A DNA stretch of 64,000 nucleotides. Source: Clostridiales bacterium (GTDB lineage: Bacteria > Bacillota > Clostridia > Oscillospirales > Acutalibacteraceae). The stretch is from contig DULI01000007.1 in NCBI GenBank assembly GCA_012840445.1, positions 340,950 through 404,949 on the forward strand. Reading direction: 5' to 3'. Below the pieces are notes generated by a model that was given only the letters and a program-made list of their open reading frames with translations, was not told the DNA's origin and ran no database searches. Position numbers and translations under genes: made by a program. Each line of letters starts with the position of its first letter. Position 1 is the stretch's first letter. Positions 26,163 to 35,568 of this stretch are shown one piece after another.

Positions 26163-26173
26163 TATAAAAGATT

Positions 26174-26203
26174 AAAAGCTTCCCCTGTTTTGGGGAAGCT
26201 TTT
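26174..26203. terminator. Bidirectional terminator
   Basis: AAAAGCTTCCCC / GGGGAAGCTTTT, six-base loop, T-run on both strands; between GH76 and the diguanylate cyclase gene. Confidence 0.9.
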
Positions 26204-27379
26204 TTATTTTATTTCTTCCACCCATATCATATTTTTCCCCTTTGCCTTCGCGTTGTAAAGTGCTTTATCAGCCCTGTGAACAATCTCCTCGGGGTTCATT
26301 TTCGAGTTTGGCGTCACACTGCAAATTCCGCCGCTTATCGAAATCTTCATATCGCGTTTTATATTTAGCGAGTTAATATCTCGCCTTATCATTTCCGAAA
26401 TTTTATATGCTTCTTCTAGCTGGCAGCCGGGCATTAGGATTAAAAACTCCTCCCCTCCAAATCTAAAACAAAACGCCGCCAGTGGCGTAGTATACTTTAA
26501 TAATATTTTAGCAACTTTCCGTATGCATTCATCGCCTGTAAAATGGCCGTATTTATCGTTTATTTGCTTAAAATCATCAATATCTATCATCAAGACTGTA
26601 AGTGTTTTAGCTTCCTTTAAACAATTTTCCCAAACCTCATTAAGCTTGGTGTCCAAATACCAGCGATTGTAAAGCTCAGAAAGCCTGTCGGTCTCCGAGA
26701 CCCTTTTAAGCTCAAGATTCAACTTATTAAGCATTTTATTCATGTATTTTAAATCTCGGTTTTGTTTAATTATTCTAAGCTGGAATTTATACTCTTTAAC
26801 AAGATCAAAATATCTGATTAATGAAACGATCATGGCTATAATAGTAATAAAAGCCATATTCATCAAAAAGTACACATCAAGCAATTTCCTATCATCCAAC
26901 AGAAGAGAAACCATTGATATAGTGTAATAAGACGAAAGAAATATTGCAGATATCTTTGGTTTTAACAATATAAGACAGGAGCAGCCTATTAATGTAACAA
27001 AAAAATTAATAATGTACCCGCGATAGGTAAAATCGACGAATGTTTTTATAACCGACCACAGCATTAAAAAAATTAAATATAAATATACAAAATAAGAAGC
27101 TGTTTTATAGGACTTGTTTATACTTTTTTTAAATCTTATTATCAGAAACAATGTTCCGACCGATGCAAGAAACAGTGTCGAGTATAAAACAATATAAAAA
27201 ACTCGGTAAACTTTATCTACACTTGTTATGCAAACGAAAACAAGGTTTATCAGTTCAAAAACAGTGACAAAGGATAAAACTATATGCCCGGTGGAAAGAT
27301 TGCGTTTTGTAAGTTCTTTGCAAAACTGTTCGTTCTTTTCTTCTGGGATCTTGAATTTTTTTAGTTTAAAACTTATCAA
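26204..27379 (-). CDS. Membrane diguanylate cyclase (GGDEF)
   Basis: 391 aa from TTG 27379, chosen because GGGGGAG lies six bases upstream; the ATG at 27418 lacks a ribosome site. About six membrane helices (to about residue 190), a short coiled coil, then a GGDEF domain with intact active site RFGGEEF and metal/substrate residues MIDIDDFKQIND. No RXXD inhibitory motif precedes GGEEF, so product inhibition through that site is unlikely. Makes c-di-GMP; the signal sensed by the membrane part is unknown. Confidence 0.9.
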   Translation of the reverse strand: MISFKLKKFKIPEEKNEQFCKELTKRNLSTGHIVLSFVTVFELINLVFVCITSVDKVYRVFYIVLYSTLFLASVGTLFLIIRFKKSINKSYKTASYFVYLYLIFLMLWSVIKTFVDFTYRGYIINFFVTLIGCSCLILLKPKISAIFLSSYYTISMVSLLLDDRKLLDVYFLMNMAFITIIAMIVSLIRYFDLVKEYKFQLRIIKQNRDLKYMNKMLNKLNLELKRVSETDRLSELYNRWYLDTKLNEVWENCLKEAKTLTVLMIDIDDFKQINDKYGHFTGDECIRKVAKILLKYTTPLAAFCFRFGGEEFLILMPGCQLEEAYKISEMIRRDINSLNIKRDMKISISGGICSVTPNSKMNPEEIVHRADKALYNAKAKGKNMIWVEEIK

Positions 27380-27429
27380 GGCAATCTCCCCCTTCCAATA
27401 TCCTTCAAATATTTTCATTATAATTTAAT

Positions 27430-27491
27430 TTGGTAATTATTTCAACAAATTACTACAAATTTTTTTATAAATTATCTGTGCTAATTACCAA
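27430..27491. repeat. Long-range inverted repeat in the dgc-adh gap
   Basis: TTGGTAATTA (27430-27439) and TAATTACCAA (27482-27491) form a perfect 10-bp inverted repeat, 42 bp apart, just upstream of the diguanylate cyclase gene. The rest of the 309-base divergent gap is AT-rich without other clear structure. Confidence 0.35.
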
Positions 27492-27645
27492 TAAAGTTGT
27501 GCATACTTTCCAAAACTAATAATATCAGATTAATAAGACTTATATAAATTATTTCGAAAAGCCTTCGGAATGGGTTTAAGTTTTTTAGGAAAAACTAAAC
27601 ACACAATCTTTAAACAAATTTTTTGCTGCAAATCGTATTCTAATA

Positions 27646-27654
27646 TGGTATAAT
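27646..27654 (+). promoter_or_regulatory. Extended -10 promoter of the alcohol dehydrogenase gene
   Basis: TGGTATAAT matches an extended -10 element (TGnTATAAT), about 35 bases before the start codon. No consensus -35 box at the normal distance. Confidence 0.5.
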
Positions 27655-27688
27655 CTGGGCATAAGGACTTGAAAGAAGGGGTATATTT

Positions 27689-28852
27689 ATGAATTTTGAG
27701 TATTATATGCCTACAAAGCTTTTTTTCGGACCAGGTTCGCTTGAAAAACTAGGTACCGAAAAGCTGCCCGGGAAAAAAGCCTTGATAGTGATTTCCGCCG
27801 GAAATTCAATGAAAAAATATGGATATTTGGACAGGGTCAAAGCCCTGCTTGAAAAAAACAATACCGAGTACTGCGTGTTCGATAAAATAATGCCGAACCC
27901 AATCAAAGCTCACGTTATGGAAGGCGCACAAATGGCAAGGGACAACGGCTGCGATTTCGTAATCGGCCTTGGCGGTGGCAGTAGCATAGATTCCGCAAAA
28001 AGCATTGCCATAATGGCCACCAACGAGGGCGATTACTGGAATTATATCTATGGAGGCAGCGGAAAAGGAAAGCCAATTCCTAATAAACCTCTGCCAATAA
28101 TTGCTATTACCACCACCGCAGGAACCGGTACCGAATCAGACCCTTGGACTGTCATCACAAAAGAAGACACCGGGGAAAAAATTGGTCTTGGATATGAGTT
28201 TACCTTCCCCTATTTCTCCATAATTGACCCCGAACTGATGACTAGCATCCCCCCCCATTTGACGGCATATCAGGGGTTTGACGCACTGTTTCACTCTACC
28301 GAAGGATATATTTCCAACAAAGCCAATCTCATGAGTGACATTTTCGCTCTTAAGGCAATAGAATTGTTGGGAAAATATCTTCCCCGCGCCGTCAAAAACG
28401 GTGAGGATTTGGAAGCTCGTAGCATGGTGGCCTTCGCAAACACCCTTGCAGGCATTGTTGAAAGCACATCTACCTGTACTTCCGAACACGCGATTGAGCA
28501 TTCGCTTAGCGGGCTTTATCCGGAACTTCCCCATGGCGCCGGCCTGATTATGATTTCATTGGAATATTACAAGGTATTTGCCGACAAGGTCCCGGACAGA
28601 TTTGTTAAAATGGCAAAAGCTTTGGGCAAGCAGGACGCCAGGAAGCCTTCAGATTTTGTGGATTTGTTGGCCGAACTTCAGGCAAATTGCGGCGTGGACA
28701 ACCTTAAGATGTCTGATTACGGAATCAAAAAGGATGACTTGCCACGCATAACAAAGCACGCATTTGACACCATGGGTCAGCTGTTTGAGAATGACCGCTA
28801 TAAATTATCAGAAGCCGAAACACTTGGAATCTTGGAAAAAGCATATAAATAA
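27689..28852 (+). CDS. Iron-containing alcohol dehydrogenase
   Basis: 387 aa; ATG follows GAAGGGG. NAD(P)-binding GLGGGSSIDSAKSIA, TTAGTGTESD, and metal ligands in GFDALFHSTEGYI and HAIEHSLSGLYPELPHGAGL fit the Fe-ADH/butanol dehydrogenase family. Interconverts alcohols and aldehydes with NAD(P)H in fermentation; exact substrate not deducible. Monocistronic. Confidence 0.9.
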   Translation: MNFEYYMPTKLFFGPGSLEKLGTEKLPGKKALIVISAGNSMKKYGYLDRVKALLEKNNTEYCVFDKIMPNPIKAHVMEGAQMARDNGCDFVIGLGGGSSIDSAKSIAIMATNEGDYWNYIYGGSGKGKPIPNKPLPIIAITTTAGTGTESDPWTVITKEDTGEKIGLGYEFTFPYFSIIDPELMTSIPPHLTAYQGFDALFHSTEGYISNKANLMSDIFALKAIELLGKYLPRAVKNGEDLEARSMVAFANTLAGIVESTSTCTSEHAIEHSLSGLYPELPHGAGLIMISLEYYKVFADKVPDRFVKMAKALGKQDARKPSDFVDLLAELQANCGVDNLKMSDYGIKKDDLPRITKHAFDTMGQLFENDRYKLSEAETLGILEKAYK

Positions 28853-28858
28853 AAATTT

Positions 28859-28890
28859 AAAGAGATTCAGTCGGTTGACTGAATCTCTTT
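28859..28890. terminator. Bidirectional terminator
   Basis: AAGAGATTCAGTC / GACTGAATCTCTT, four-base loop, then a run of seven T. Separates the dehydrogenase from the convergent sortase-like gene. Confidence 0.9.
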
Positions 28891-28892
28891 TT

Positions 28893-31463
28893 TTAGCCTA
28901 TTGTAACACCAGTGTAGTAGTGTTTAAGGATTTGCTCAAAGGTCCAGCCGCTTTTGGCATAGGCATTAGCTCCTACCTGGCTCATACCAACACCGTGCCC
29001 GTATCCCTTTACGACAAACGTAAATTTGTCTTCCTCCTTGTTATAGGATATGGTATAAGCGCTTGAACGCAGCACATTGGCAGCACCTACTCTGCTGCTT
29101 GTAAACAGCCTTTCTCGTAATACGGTGCCCTTAAAGCTCTGGTTTCCGATTGTAACTGTTTTTACATACAGCCCATTGGCATCGTATGTACACTTAAACC
29201 ATTCATTTTTATCAAGTTTACTTACATCAATTCCAAACTCTTCTTTAATCCATTTCTGCACATCAGAAGCTTTGTAACTGCGTATGGTTTGGAATTGGCT
29301 GACATTTTTGTCCACTGAAGATTCCACGCTCTTAAGATACGGAAGCGAAGCCACCCAAATATCCTCACAGTTTGCAGTGTAGCCGGCAGATATGGCGAAA
29401 TAGTAGGCCTGCGCCACCTGGCCGTTATACAGCACCCTAAGTCCGGCCACAGCGTTGGCAGCTTCTATGGCCTTTTGCCCGGGTTCCTTCATCGGAACGG
29501 AAGGAGTCTTGCCGGTGGCAGCTCCGTTGCACAAGAGCCAGGAATAGGTCGCTACAGCCTGCGCTTTTAGCGCTTCAATATGAAATCCGGAACCCATTTC
29601 AGCCTCGATAATCTGTGCAATTATATCGGTCGCGTTCCCCGTTACAATCTTGCCGGTATATTGATTTTTTACCGACAGTATCACTGGTTCAGGAGTCGGA
29701 AGTTCAGACGAAGTAGGTTCAGAAGAAGTGGGGCCCGAACTGGGCTGGCTTTTGGCATCGCTTGAATCCGGAGAAGATGAAATATCGGAAGACTGGCTGG
29801 TTTGACTCGAAGTTTCGCCGGTACCGCCTGAAGGATAGCTTGTTGGAGTATTACTTGAAGGCTCAGAGGACGGCTGTGAACTTGAAGGAAGGTTTGACCT
29901 TACCTCATCCTCGGTAAGCGGAGGCGGCTGCTCTATAAAACCACCCGAACCTCCCCCGATATTCTGCTCATCCTGCAGTTCCTTCTCCATATGCGCAGGC
30001 AGTTCAGCCGAATCACTGTCTTCACTCTCAGTAACAGTCGAACTGTATATGCTGCTGCTTATGTAGGAAGATAGATCGCTTGAACTATCAGGGTTTACCG
30101 GATTATTATCCACCCGTTCAACATCCACATAAGCAGACTCGCCCTTTCGTACCTTGCGGGCAGTAACGACCACCGTGTATTCTTCACCGTTTGCGGCAAG
30201 CGTTAAAATATCGTCGTCGGAATTCAGGTCAACAGGTGTGGAATATATCGAACAGGCAGACAGTTTTTTCAGGTGATCCATAAATTCCGCATCATTAAAA
30301 AATGAAGTTTTTGCATAGTCTACCGGCGGGTTTTCAGAATATTTAAAAACACTGAATATCTTCCAGTTGTTTTCGGTAAACAGGGTATCCATTGAAAGGA
30401 TGGGACTTGATTTATAAAAATTGATATCAAGATATTTAGAAAGATCTGAAAACATTCTGCCGTCGCCGGTATTTTTGGCAAAAACGGTTAAATTGCGTTG
30501 ATAGCTGTCCTTAGTAATTTTCAAGTGAGTATAGGGTGTGCCGTACCTGTTAAAACTGCCGTCAAACAGGTGCGAATTGTAGTATTTTTCGGATTTGTTC
30601 GCACAGGTAACCACCGGATAGCTGATTTTAGTGTTGGGCAGGCTGACCCAGCCAACCAAATCAGGGTTAATGCTATACAGTTTCCCAAACTTTTCAAGCA
30701 TTTCAAGCGGGAAATCATCAGATATTTCCCCCAATCCATAAAGCGAGTAAGCCCTTAAATATACTGAATCGGCCTGGGCAGGCAGATACATGCGGTCGTA
30801 TCCGAAAAATCCCCCAACGACAATTAAAGCCGAAAGCACAATTGCGGCAACAGTCCTTATTACCTTTTTTTTGCTGCTCCTTTCATAGCTTTCAAACCCG
30901 TAAAACAATGCTTTCTGGGTTACAGCTTGTCCGTACGGTCCCTCTGTTTGATCCTCCTTAAACAAAGAGCTTTCAGTCAGCGCTTTTTCATTAGATCTAT
31001 CTTGCAGTATCGGGGCGGCGCCGACAAACGCAGGGATTTCTTCGCGTTTTATGTAGTATTTATTCTCAATAAATCTTTCTACTGAATCAAGCGCAACATC
31101 TCTTTCATGCGGGTCTTCGGAAAGCATAATAATAGACTGGTTGCCGCTTTCAATAATACAACCGCAAAGCTTTCCTGTATCGCTATACAATACTTTAGAG
31201 CCCACAGGGCAGTTTGTCTCTTCATTACATGGTAAATCCACTGCCTTGGCAATTATCGCAGGAGTAAATTCAGGGGTATTAAAACCTCCAACAGTAAAAA
31301 TAACATAGCTTCGCGCAACCGCTTGCTGCAGGTGCAGAAGCAGTTCACGTTTTGATTCGGCTATCGTCGATATAAACTGCTGGTTTATGTAACTGAAATG
31401 GCTTTCCAATTCCGGATGTTGCGGTGTGTTAAAATACACTATTTCAAAATTTATTTTTATCAT
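28893..31463 (-). CDS. Degenerate MoCF domain - TM - catalytically dead sortase-B-like domain - SpoIID
   Basis: 856 aa. Residues 1-135 align with the MoCF half of the neighbouring CinA (VGGFNTPEFTPAIIAKAVDLP, CPVGSKV, GNQSIIMLSEDP) but lack its GLGPT active motif. One membrane helix at about 203-222. Residues 255-450 align with the sortase domain of the neighbour. The catalytic positions are replaced: His is Lys330 (VFAKNTGDG), Cys is Asn425 (TLAANGEE), Arg is Thr430. A Ser/Pro/Glu linker (450-592) follows. Residues 593-856 form a SpoIID/LytB domain with IIEAEMGSGFHIEALKAQAVA and GYGHGVGMSQVGA; its catalytic Glu is kept. SpoIID is a lytic transglycosylase. Inferred: a membrane-anchored, outward-facing peptidoglycan enzyme with a non-catalytic sortase fold as binding module. 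96 bases downstream of cinA-sortase. Confidence 0.85.
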   Translation of the reverse strand: MIKINFEIVYFNTPQHPELESHFSYINQQFISTIAESKRELLLHLQQAVARSYVIFTVGGFNTPEFTPAIIAKAVDLPCNEETNCPVGSKVLYSDTGKLCGCIIESGNQSIIMLSEDPHERDVALDSVERFIENKYYIKREEIPAFVGAAPILQDRSNEKALTESSLFKEDQTEGPYGQAVTQKALFYGFESYERSSKKKVIRTVAAIVLSALIVVGGFFGYDRMYLPAQADSVYLRAYSLYGLGEISDDFPLEMLEKFGKLYSINPDLVGWVSLPNTKISYPVVTCANKSEKYYNSHLFDGSFNRYGTPYTHLKITKDSYQRNLTVFAKNTGDGRMFSDLSKYLDINFYKSSPILSMDTLFTENNWKIFSVFKYSENPPVDYAKTSFFNDAEFMDHLKKLSACSIYSTPVDLNSDDDILTLAANGEEYTVVVTARKVRKGESAYVDVERVDNNPVNPDSSSDLSSYISSSIYSSTVTESEDSDSAELPAHMEKELQDEQNIGGGSGGFIEQPPPLTEDEVRSNLPSSSQPSSEPSSNTPTSYPSGGTGETSSQTSQSSDISSSPDSSDAKSQPSSGPTSSEPTSSELPTPEPVILSVKNQYTGKIVTGNATDIIAQIIEAEMGSGFHIEALKAQAVATYSWLLCNGAATGKTPSVPMKEPGQKAIEAANAVAGLRVLYNGQVAQAYYFAISAGYTANCEDIWVASLPYLKSVESSVDKNVSQFQTIRSYKASDVQKWIKEEFGIDVSKLDKNEWFKCTYDANGLYVKTVTIGNQSFKGTVLRERLFTSSRVGAANVLRSSAYTISYNKEEDKFTFVVKGYGHGVGMSQVGANAYAKSGWTFEQILKHYYTGVTIG

Positions 31464-31512
31464 CTATACCTTGCCTTTCCTGTATTTTTAAAATTGATGC
31501 AGTAAAGGCCAA

Positions 31513-31536
31513 GAGCCATTTTGGGTAAAATGGCTC
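31513..31536 (-). other. Hairpin between the two sortase-like genes
   Basis: GAGCCATTTT / AAAATGGCTC with a four-base loop and no U-run. It could stabilise the 3' end of the cinA-sortase mRNA or be a partial terminator setting expression of the downstream gene. Confidence 0.45.
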
Positions 31537-31559
31537 CGCTAATTGATTACTATTAAGAT

Positions 31560-34331
31560 TTAAGCTTCTGAAGATTCTTCTTCAGACGGTGGTTCTTCTA
31601 AAGATGTAGTGGTTTCATCGGAAGAAGTATTTTCTGAAGGAGTAGGTTCCTCTTCTGATGTTGTTGTCTCATCAGACGATGTCCCGGGCTCAGAAGTTCC
31701 GGTCTCGGAAGAATCTGTAGACGGCACGGTTCCCTCAGACGGCCCCGAGGAATAATTTGGCTGCGACGAAGGTGTAGATGTTGCAGGGCTGGATGACGTT
31801 TGGGGACGTGGAGAAGAAGTGCCCGAACTTGCCCCGCCGCCTGATCTTGAGCTGCCGCCGGCTTCGGATGTGGCGGTAGAATCAGAAGAAGTGGTTCCCT
31901 CAGACGATGTGCTGGTCTGGGAGCCTTGAGGCCTGGTCGTAGTAGAACTTGAGCTTAACGACGGCTTGGATTTGCCGTATTTTTCATACCATATCTGGGG
32001 ATACAGCGGGTTCGGATTAAGCTTTGCTTCACTTACATTAACGGCCGTACTCTCCCCTTCGCGCACACGCCTTGCCATAACCACCAAACGGGCGTCGTCA
32101 AATTCATATGAACAGGTGGACAGCGTTATAATCTCATCATTCTCGATAACATCTACAGGAGTAATAATCATGGAGCGCTTTCTTACTTCATCTATCCATT
32201 TCAGAAAATCCTGCTGGGAAGCAAACTCGCTGGGTCGATACGCGAAAACATTTCCGTTGTCGTGTTCGGGAAGGGCGTTGGTAATAAATACGGCAAAAAT
32301 CTTGTATGTACCCGGGCGGTACAATGTATCAAACTGGATTAACGGGTTTTGCTTATAAAAATCAAGCGCCTTGGAATTGCTTTTTATCGAATACTTTTTC
32401 AGGTTGTGGAACATCGAACCGTCGCGCCTGTGGTGGCCGTAGATAACTATATTCTGGCTTACCCTTTCTTTTGTAATCACGGCATTGTAGTCTATAAATA
32501 TAGCGCCGGCCTTGCTTTTTTCTTTATTTAAATTGTGGTCTACATAAAATTCATTGTCGGTTGTCTGATATACCGGGTAATCTATATTTGTATTGCTGAT
32601 AGTTATCCAGCCTTTAATGTCGCTGTTTTGCGCAATTAACGGTTCAAATCTTTTGTATATTCCGTCTGCATTAATCGAATCGTCTTCGCGGTTATAAATC
32701 TTGCGGATTTCATCAACCTTACTATTTTCGATATTATCAAGTATAAAATCGGAAAGAATGTACCCGCCCGTTCCCAAAAGTGTTAATAAGGCTACAATGA
32801 ATATCGACTTCCTGACAATCTCAGAGACAGGATCTCCCTTCCAGGGGAATATAGACCGCAGGAACTTTTTATACCAGGGCAGTACTTCCTCCTCATCATT
32901 ATCATCGGAATCATAAAAATACATGGAACCTAAATCCTGCGCGGCTCCTTCCTCGCTGCCCAATTGGGTCAGGCTGCTTTGGATAGAACGGAAGATTTCA
33001 TCATCACTTGCCACAGCAGCGACCGGCCCAACCTCAGAGTGTGCGGACAAATCAATAACCGAAACCGGCTGTCCTACAGGAGTGCCTCCTTCCAACGTCT
33101 CCGGCAGTTTCTGCAGGTAGCGCCTTGCCAGGTCCAGTGCAGCCAGCGCCGCATAATTGCGTATTCTATCCCTGTCGCCGCCAGCCAACAGCCTTTCAAC
33201 CCATACCATTGAACCATCGGTTAAACCTATGTATACCAAACCTACCGGCTGGTTCTCGCTGGTATCTGGGCCTGCCACACCTGTAATGCTAACTCCAATA
33301 TCGGCATTGCTAACAGCATGAATTCCCAATGCCATTTCTGCGGCGGTCTGGGGGCTTACTGCACCATATTCTGCAATAGTATTAGGAGATACGCCAAGCG
33401 CATTTATTTTTATTTGGTTGTTATATGCCACAATTCCCATGTCAAAGACCGCAGATGAACCCGGGATTTCGGTTAGCTTGCTGCTGAGTAGCCCAGCGGT
33501 ACAGGATTCAGCGGTGGCAATTTTAAGCCCCTTTAGTTTTAGCTGTTCTGTCACAACCTGCTGAAGGCTGTCTTTGTCTATACCGTAAATCTTATCGCCA
33601 AAAATGCCTCTTAACTTATTAACAACGCTTTCACACATCATGTCGGCCTGAAATTTGTCCTCAGCCGAGGCTGTAACCCTGATGGTTACTTCTCCGGGTT
33701 TCGCATATGTAGCAACCGTGGGATTTGCCATATTAAGCAGATCCGCAAGCTTTTCGGCGACCACCGATTCACCAAGGCCGAATATCTTTACGTTTCGGGA
33801 CAGGATTACTCCGCCGCTTAAGCGCTCTAAGAAGTGCCTTACATACCTTTCAAACATGGTTTTCAGCTCGTCGGGCGGTCCGGGCAGCATAATAATAGTC
33901 TGTTCGCCGGATGTAATTGCGTACCCCGGCGCAGTACCAATGTCATTTGGAAATACGGTAGCGCCACTAGGGCACAGCGCCTGTTTATAGTTGTTTTCGG
34001 TCATTACTCTGCCCGTGCGCTCGAAATACGCTTTTATCCTTTGAAGGCTTTCAGGATGTTCCACTAAAGGCAACCCTACTGCCGATGCAACCGTCTCTTT
34101 GGTAATATCGTCTTTTGTCGGCCCTAACCCGCCGACAATAATTATCAGTTCGCTCCTTAATACCGACTGGCTAAGCAGCTTGCGCAGCCGCATAGGATTA
34201 TCCCCAACTACCGATTGCGTATATACATTTATTCCTAACGCCGCCAGCTCGCGTGATAAATACTGGGCATTGGTGTTTAAAATGTCGCCAAGCAGCAGTT
34301 CGGTTCCAACGCAAATTATTTCTCCGTTCAT
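31560..34331 (-). CDS. cinA: CinA (MoCF + NMN deamidase) fused to a class B sortase
   Basis: 923 aa; ATG follows GGAGG. Residues 1-170: MoCF-like ADP-ribose pyrophosphatase domain (VGTELLLGDILNTNAQYL, VGGLGPTKDD, MLPGPPDEL). Residues 255-410: CinA C-terminal deamidase with catalytic Ser in AESCTAGLLSS and TGVAGP. An acidic linker, then a membrane helix (about 509-530), then a sortase B fold (565-765). Its motifs are GWITISNTNIDYPV, IYGHHRRDGSMF (His633), ITLSTCSYEFDDAR (Cys740, Arg748) and VREGES. The last 130 residues are Ser/Thr/Glu-rich. CinA alone is usually about 410 aa and cytosolic. Here the CinA part would be inside and the sortase outside. Sortase B proteins anchor wall proteins or pili; no sorting-signal substrate was seen in the window. 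Confidence 0.9.
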   Translation of the reverse strand: MNGEIICVGTELLLGDILNTNAQYLSRELAALGINVYTQSVVGDNPMRLRKLLSQSVLRSELIIIVGGLGPTKDDITKETVASAVGLPLVEHPESLQRIKAYFERTGRVMTENNYKQALCPSGATVFPNDIGTAPGYAITSGEQTIIMLPGPPDELKTMFERYVRHFLERLSGGVILSRNVKIFGLGESVVAEKLADLLNMANPTVATYAKPGEVTIRVTASAEDKFQADMMCESVVNKLRGIFGDKIYGIDKDSLQQVVTEQLKLKGLKIATAESCTAGLLSSKLTEIPGSSAVFDMGIVAYNNQIKINALGVSPNTIAEYGAVSPQTAAEMALGIHAVSNADIGVSITGVAGPDTSENQPVGLVYIGLTDGSMVWVERLLAGGDRDRIRNYAALAALDLARRYLQKLPETLEGGTPVGQPVSVIDLSAHSEVGPVAAVASDDEIFRSIQSSLTQLGSEEGAAQDLGSMYFYDSDDNDEEEVLPWYKKFLRSIFPWKGDPVSEIVRKSIFIVALLTLLGTGGYILSDFILDNIENSKVDEIRKIYNREDDSINADGIYKRFEPLIAQNSDIKGWITISNTNIDYPVYQTTDNEFYVDHNLNKEKSKAGAIFIDYNAVITKERVSQNIVIYGHHRRDGSMFHNLKKYSIKSNSKALDFYKQNPLIQFDTLYRPGTYKIFAVFITNALPEHDNGNVFAYRPSEFASQQDFLKWIDEVRKRSMIITPVDVIENDEIITLSTCSYEFDDARLVVMARRVREGESTAVNVSEAKLNPNPLYPQIWYEKYGKSKPSLSSSSTTTRPQGSQTSTSSEGTTSSDSTATSEAGGSSRSGGGASSGTSSPRPQTSSSPATSTPSSQPNYSSGPSEGTVPSTDSSETGTSEPGTSSDETTTSEEEPTPSENTSSDETTTSLEEPPSEEESSEA

Positions 34332-34384
34332 TATTTGCCTCCATTCATAGTCGGTAAAGATTGGTTTTAAAACTTTGTATCTTT

Positions 34385-35554
34385 CTATTCTATTATACTA
34401 TATCGGGTTCCCTTTATGGCATTGTCAATTAATGTCTCTATATCCAACGCCTGCTCGGCTTTTATAATCTGTTCAAGCTGGGGCTTTGTTTTTGGGTGTC
34501 TTGGAGTGAATACCGTGCAGCAGTCATCGTACGGCTGGATAGATATTTCAAAAGTATCTATTTTACGGGAAATTTCGACAATTTCCTCCTTATCCATGCC
34601 GATAAGTGGTCTGAATACCGGCATCTCGGTTGCGGCGTCGGTAACCGCAAGTGCCTGGATAGTCTGGCTTGCAACCTGGCCTACGCTCTCGCCTGTGATC
34701 AATGCCAGGCACCCGTTATCTTTGGCTATCCTTTCGGAAATCATCATCATAAATCGGCGCATTATCAAGGTGAAATACTCTTCGGGGCATTTTTTGCCGA
34801 TTTCTTCCTGAATCTCTGTAAAAGGCACCACCGCAAGCTTTATTTCTCCGCTGTATTCCGCTACCTTTTCAAGCAGCTGCCTTACCTTGATCTCCGCCCG
34901 TTCGCTTGTATAAGGCGGGCTTGCAAAATGAACCGCACACAGTTCAATTCCGCGTTTGGCCATCATCCATGCTGCCACCGGGCTGTCTATCCCACCGGAG
35001 ATAAGTACTGCGGCACGCCCGCCGGACCCCACAGGCATTCCGCCCGCACCGGCAAGCTGGCCCGCCCGTATATATGCGCCAAAATCCCTTACCTCAACCG
35101 TTACTATTTCATCGGGATTATGAACATCCACCTTTAAATGGGGAAATCTTTTTAAAAGATATCCACCAAGTTGGGCGCTAATCTGCGGCGAAGTCAGTGG
35201 GAATTTTTTGTCCGACCTTTTGGCTTCGACTTTAAAGGTTTTTATTTCCTTAAGCCGTTCGGCAAGATAGGCTTCTGCCTTTTTAAGGATATCTTGAATA
35301 TTTTTGTTTGCAACACAAGCTCGGCTGAAAGCAGCTATGCCGAACACCTTTTTTACCTTTTCAAGTGCCCTGTTAAAATCAAATTCATCCGATTGTGGTT
35401 CTATGAATATGGTGGACTGGCTTCTGGTTATTTCTATTTCACCTATTGGTTTTAGTGCCTTTTTCAAATTTTTTATCAGCAGGGCTTCAAATGTCGAGCG
35501 GTTAAGCCCTTTAAGAGCCATTTCACCGTATTTTATTAATATTACTTCTTTCAT
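34385..35554 (-). CDS. thiI: tRNA 4-thiouridine synthase
   Basis: 389 aa from ATG 35554, after GGAGAG. Ferredoxin-like plus THUMP domain (about 1-165), PP-loop SGGIDSPVAAWMM, and the ThiI region ESVGQVASQTIQALAV. It lacks the rhodanese extension, as in B. subtilis ThiI. Transfers sulfur to U8 of tRNA and may supply thiazole synthesis. Three bases follow the desulfurase stop, so the pair is one unit. Confidence 0.94.
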   Translation of the reverse strand: MKEVILIKYGEMALKGLNRSTFEALLIKNLKKALKPIGEIEITRSQSTIFIEPQSDEFDFNRALEKVKKVFGIAAFSRACVANKNIQDILKKAEAYLAERLKEIKTFKVEAKRSDKKFPLTSPQISAQLGGYLLKRFPHLKVDVHNPDEIVTVEVRDFGAYIRAGQLAGAGGMPVGSGGRAAVLISGGIDSPVAAWMMAKRGIELCAVHFASPPYTSERAEIKVRQLLEKVAEYSGEIKLAVVPFTEIQEEIGKKCPEEYFTLIMRRFMMMISERIAKDNGCLALITGESVGQVASQTIQALAVTDAATEMPVFRPLIGMDKEEIVEISRKIDTFEISIQPYDDCCTVFTPRHPKTKPQLEQIIKAEQALDIETLIDNAIKGTRYSIIE

Positions 35555-35568
35555 TACACTCTCCAAAA

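Noticed and set aside
29690..31940. Repetitive stretches such as repeated GAAGAAGT-like units
   Set aside because: These encode the Ser/Thr/Pro linkers of the two sortase-like proteins; units are irregular and in frame, so not a CRISPR or tandem-repeat locus.
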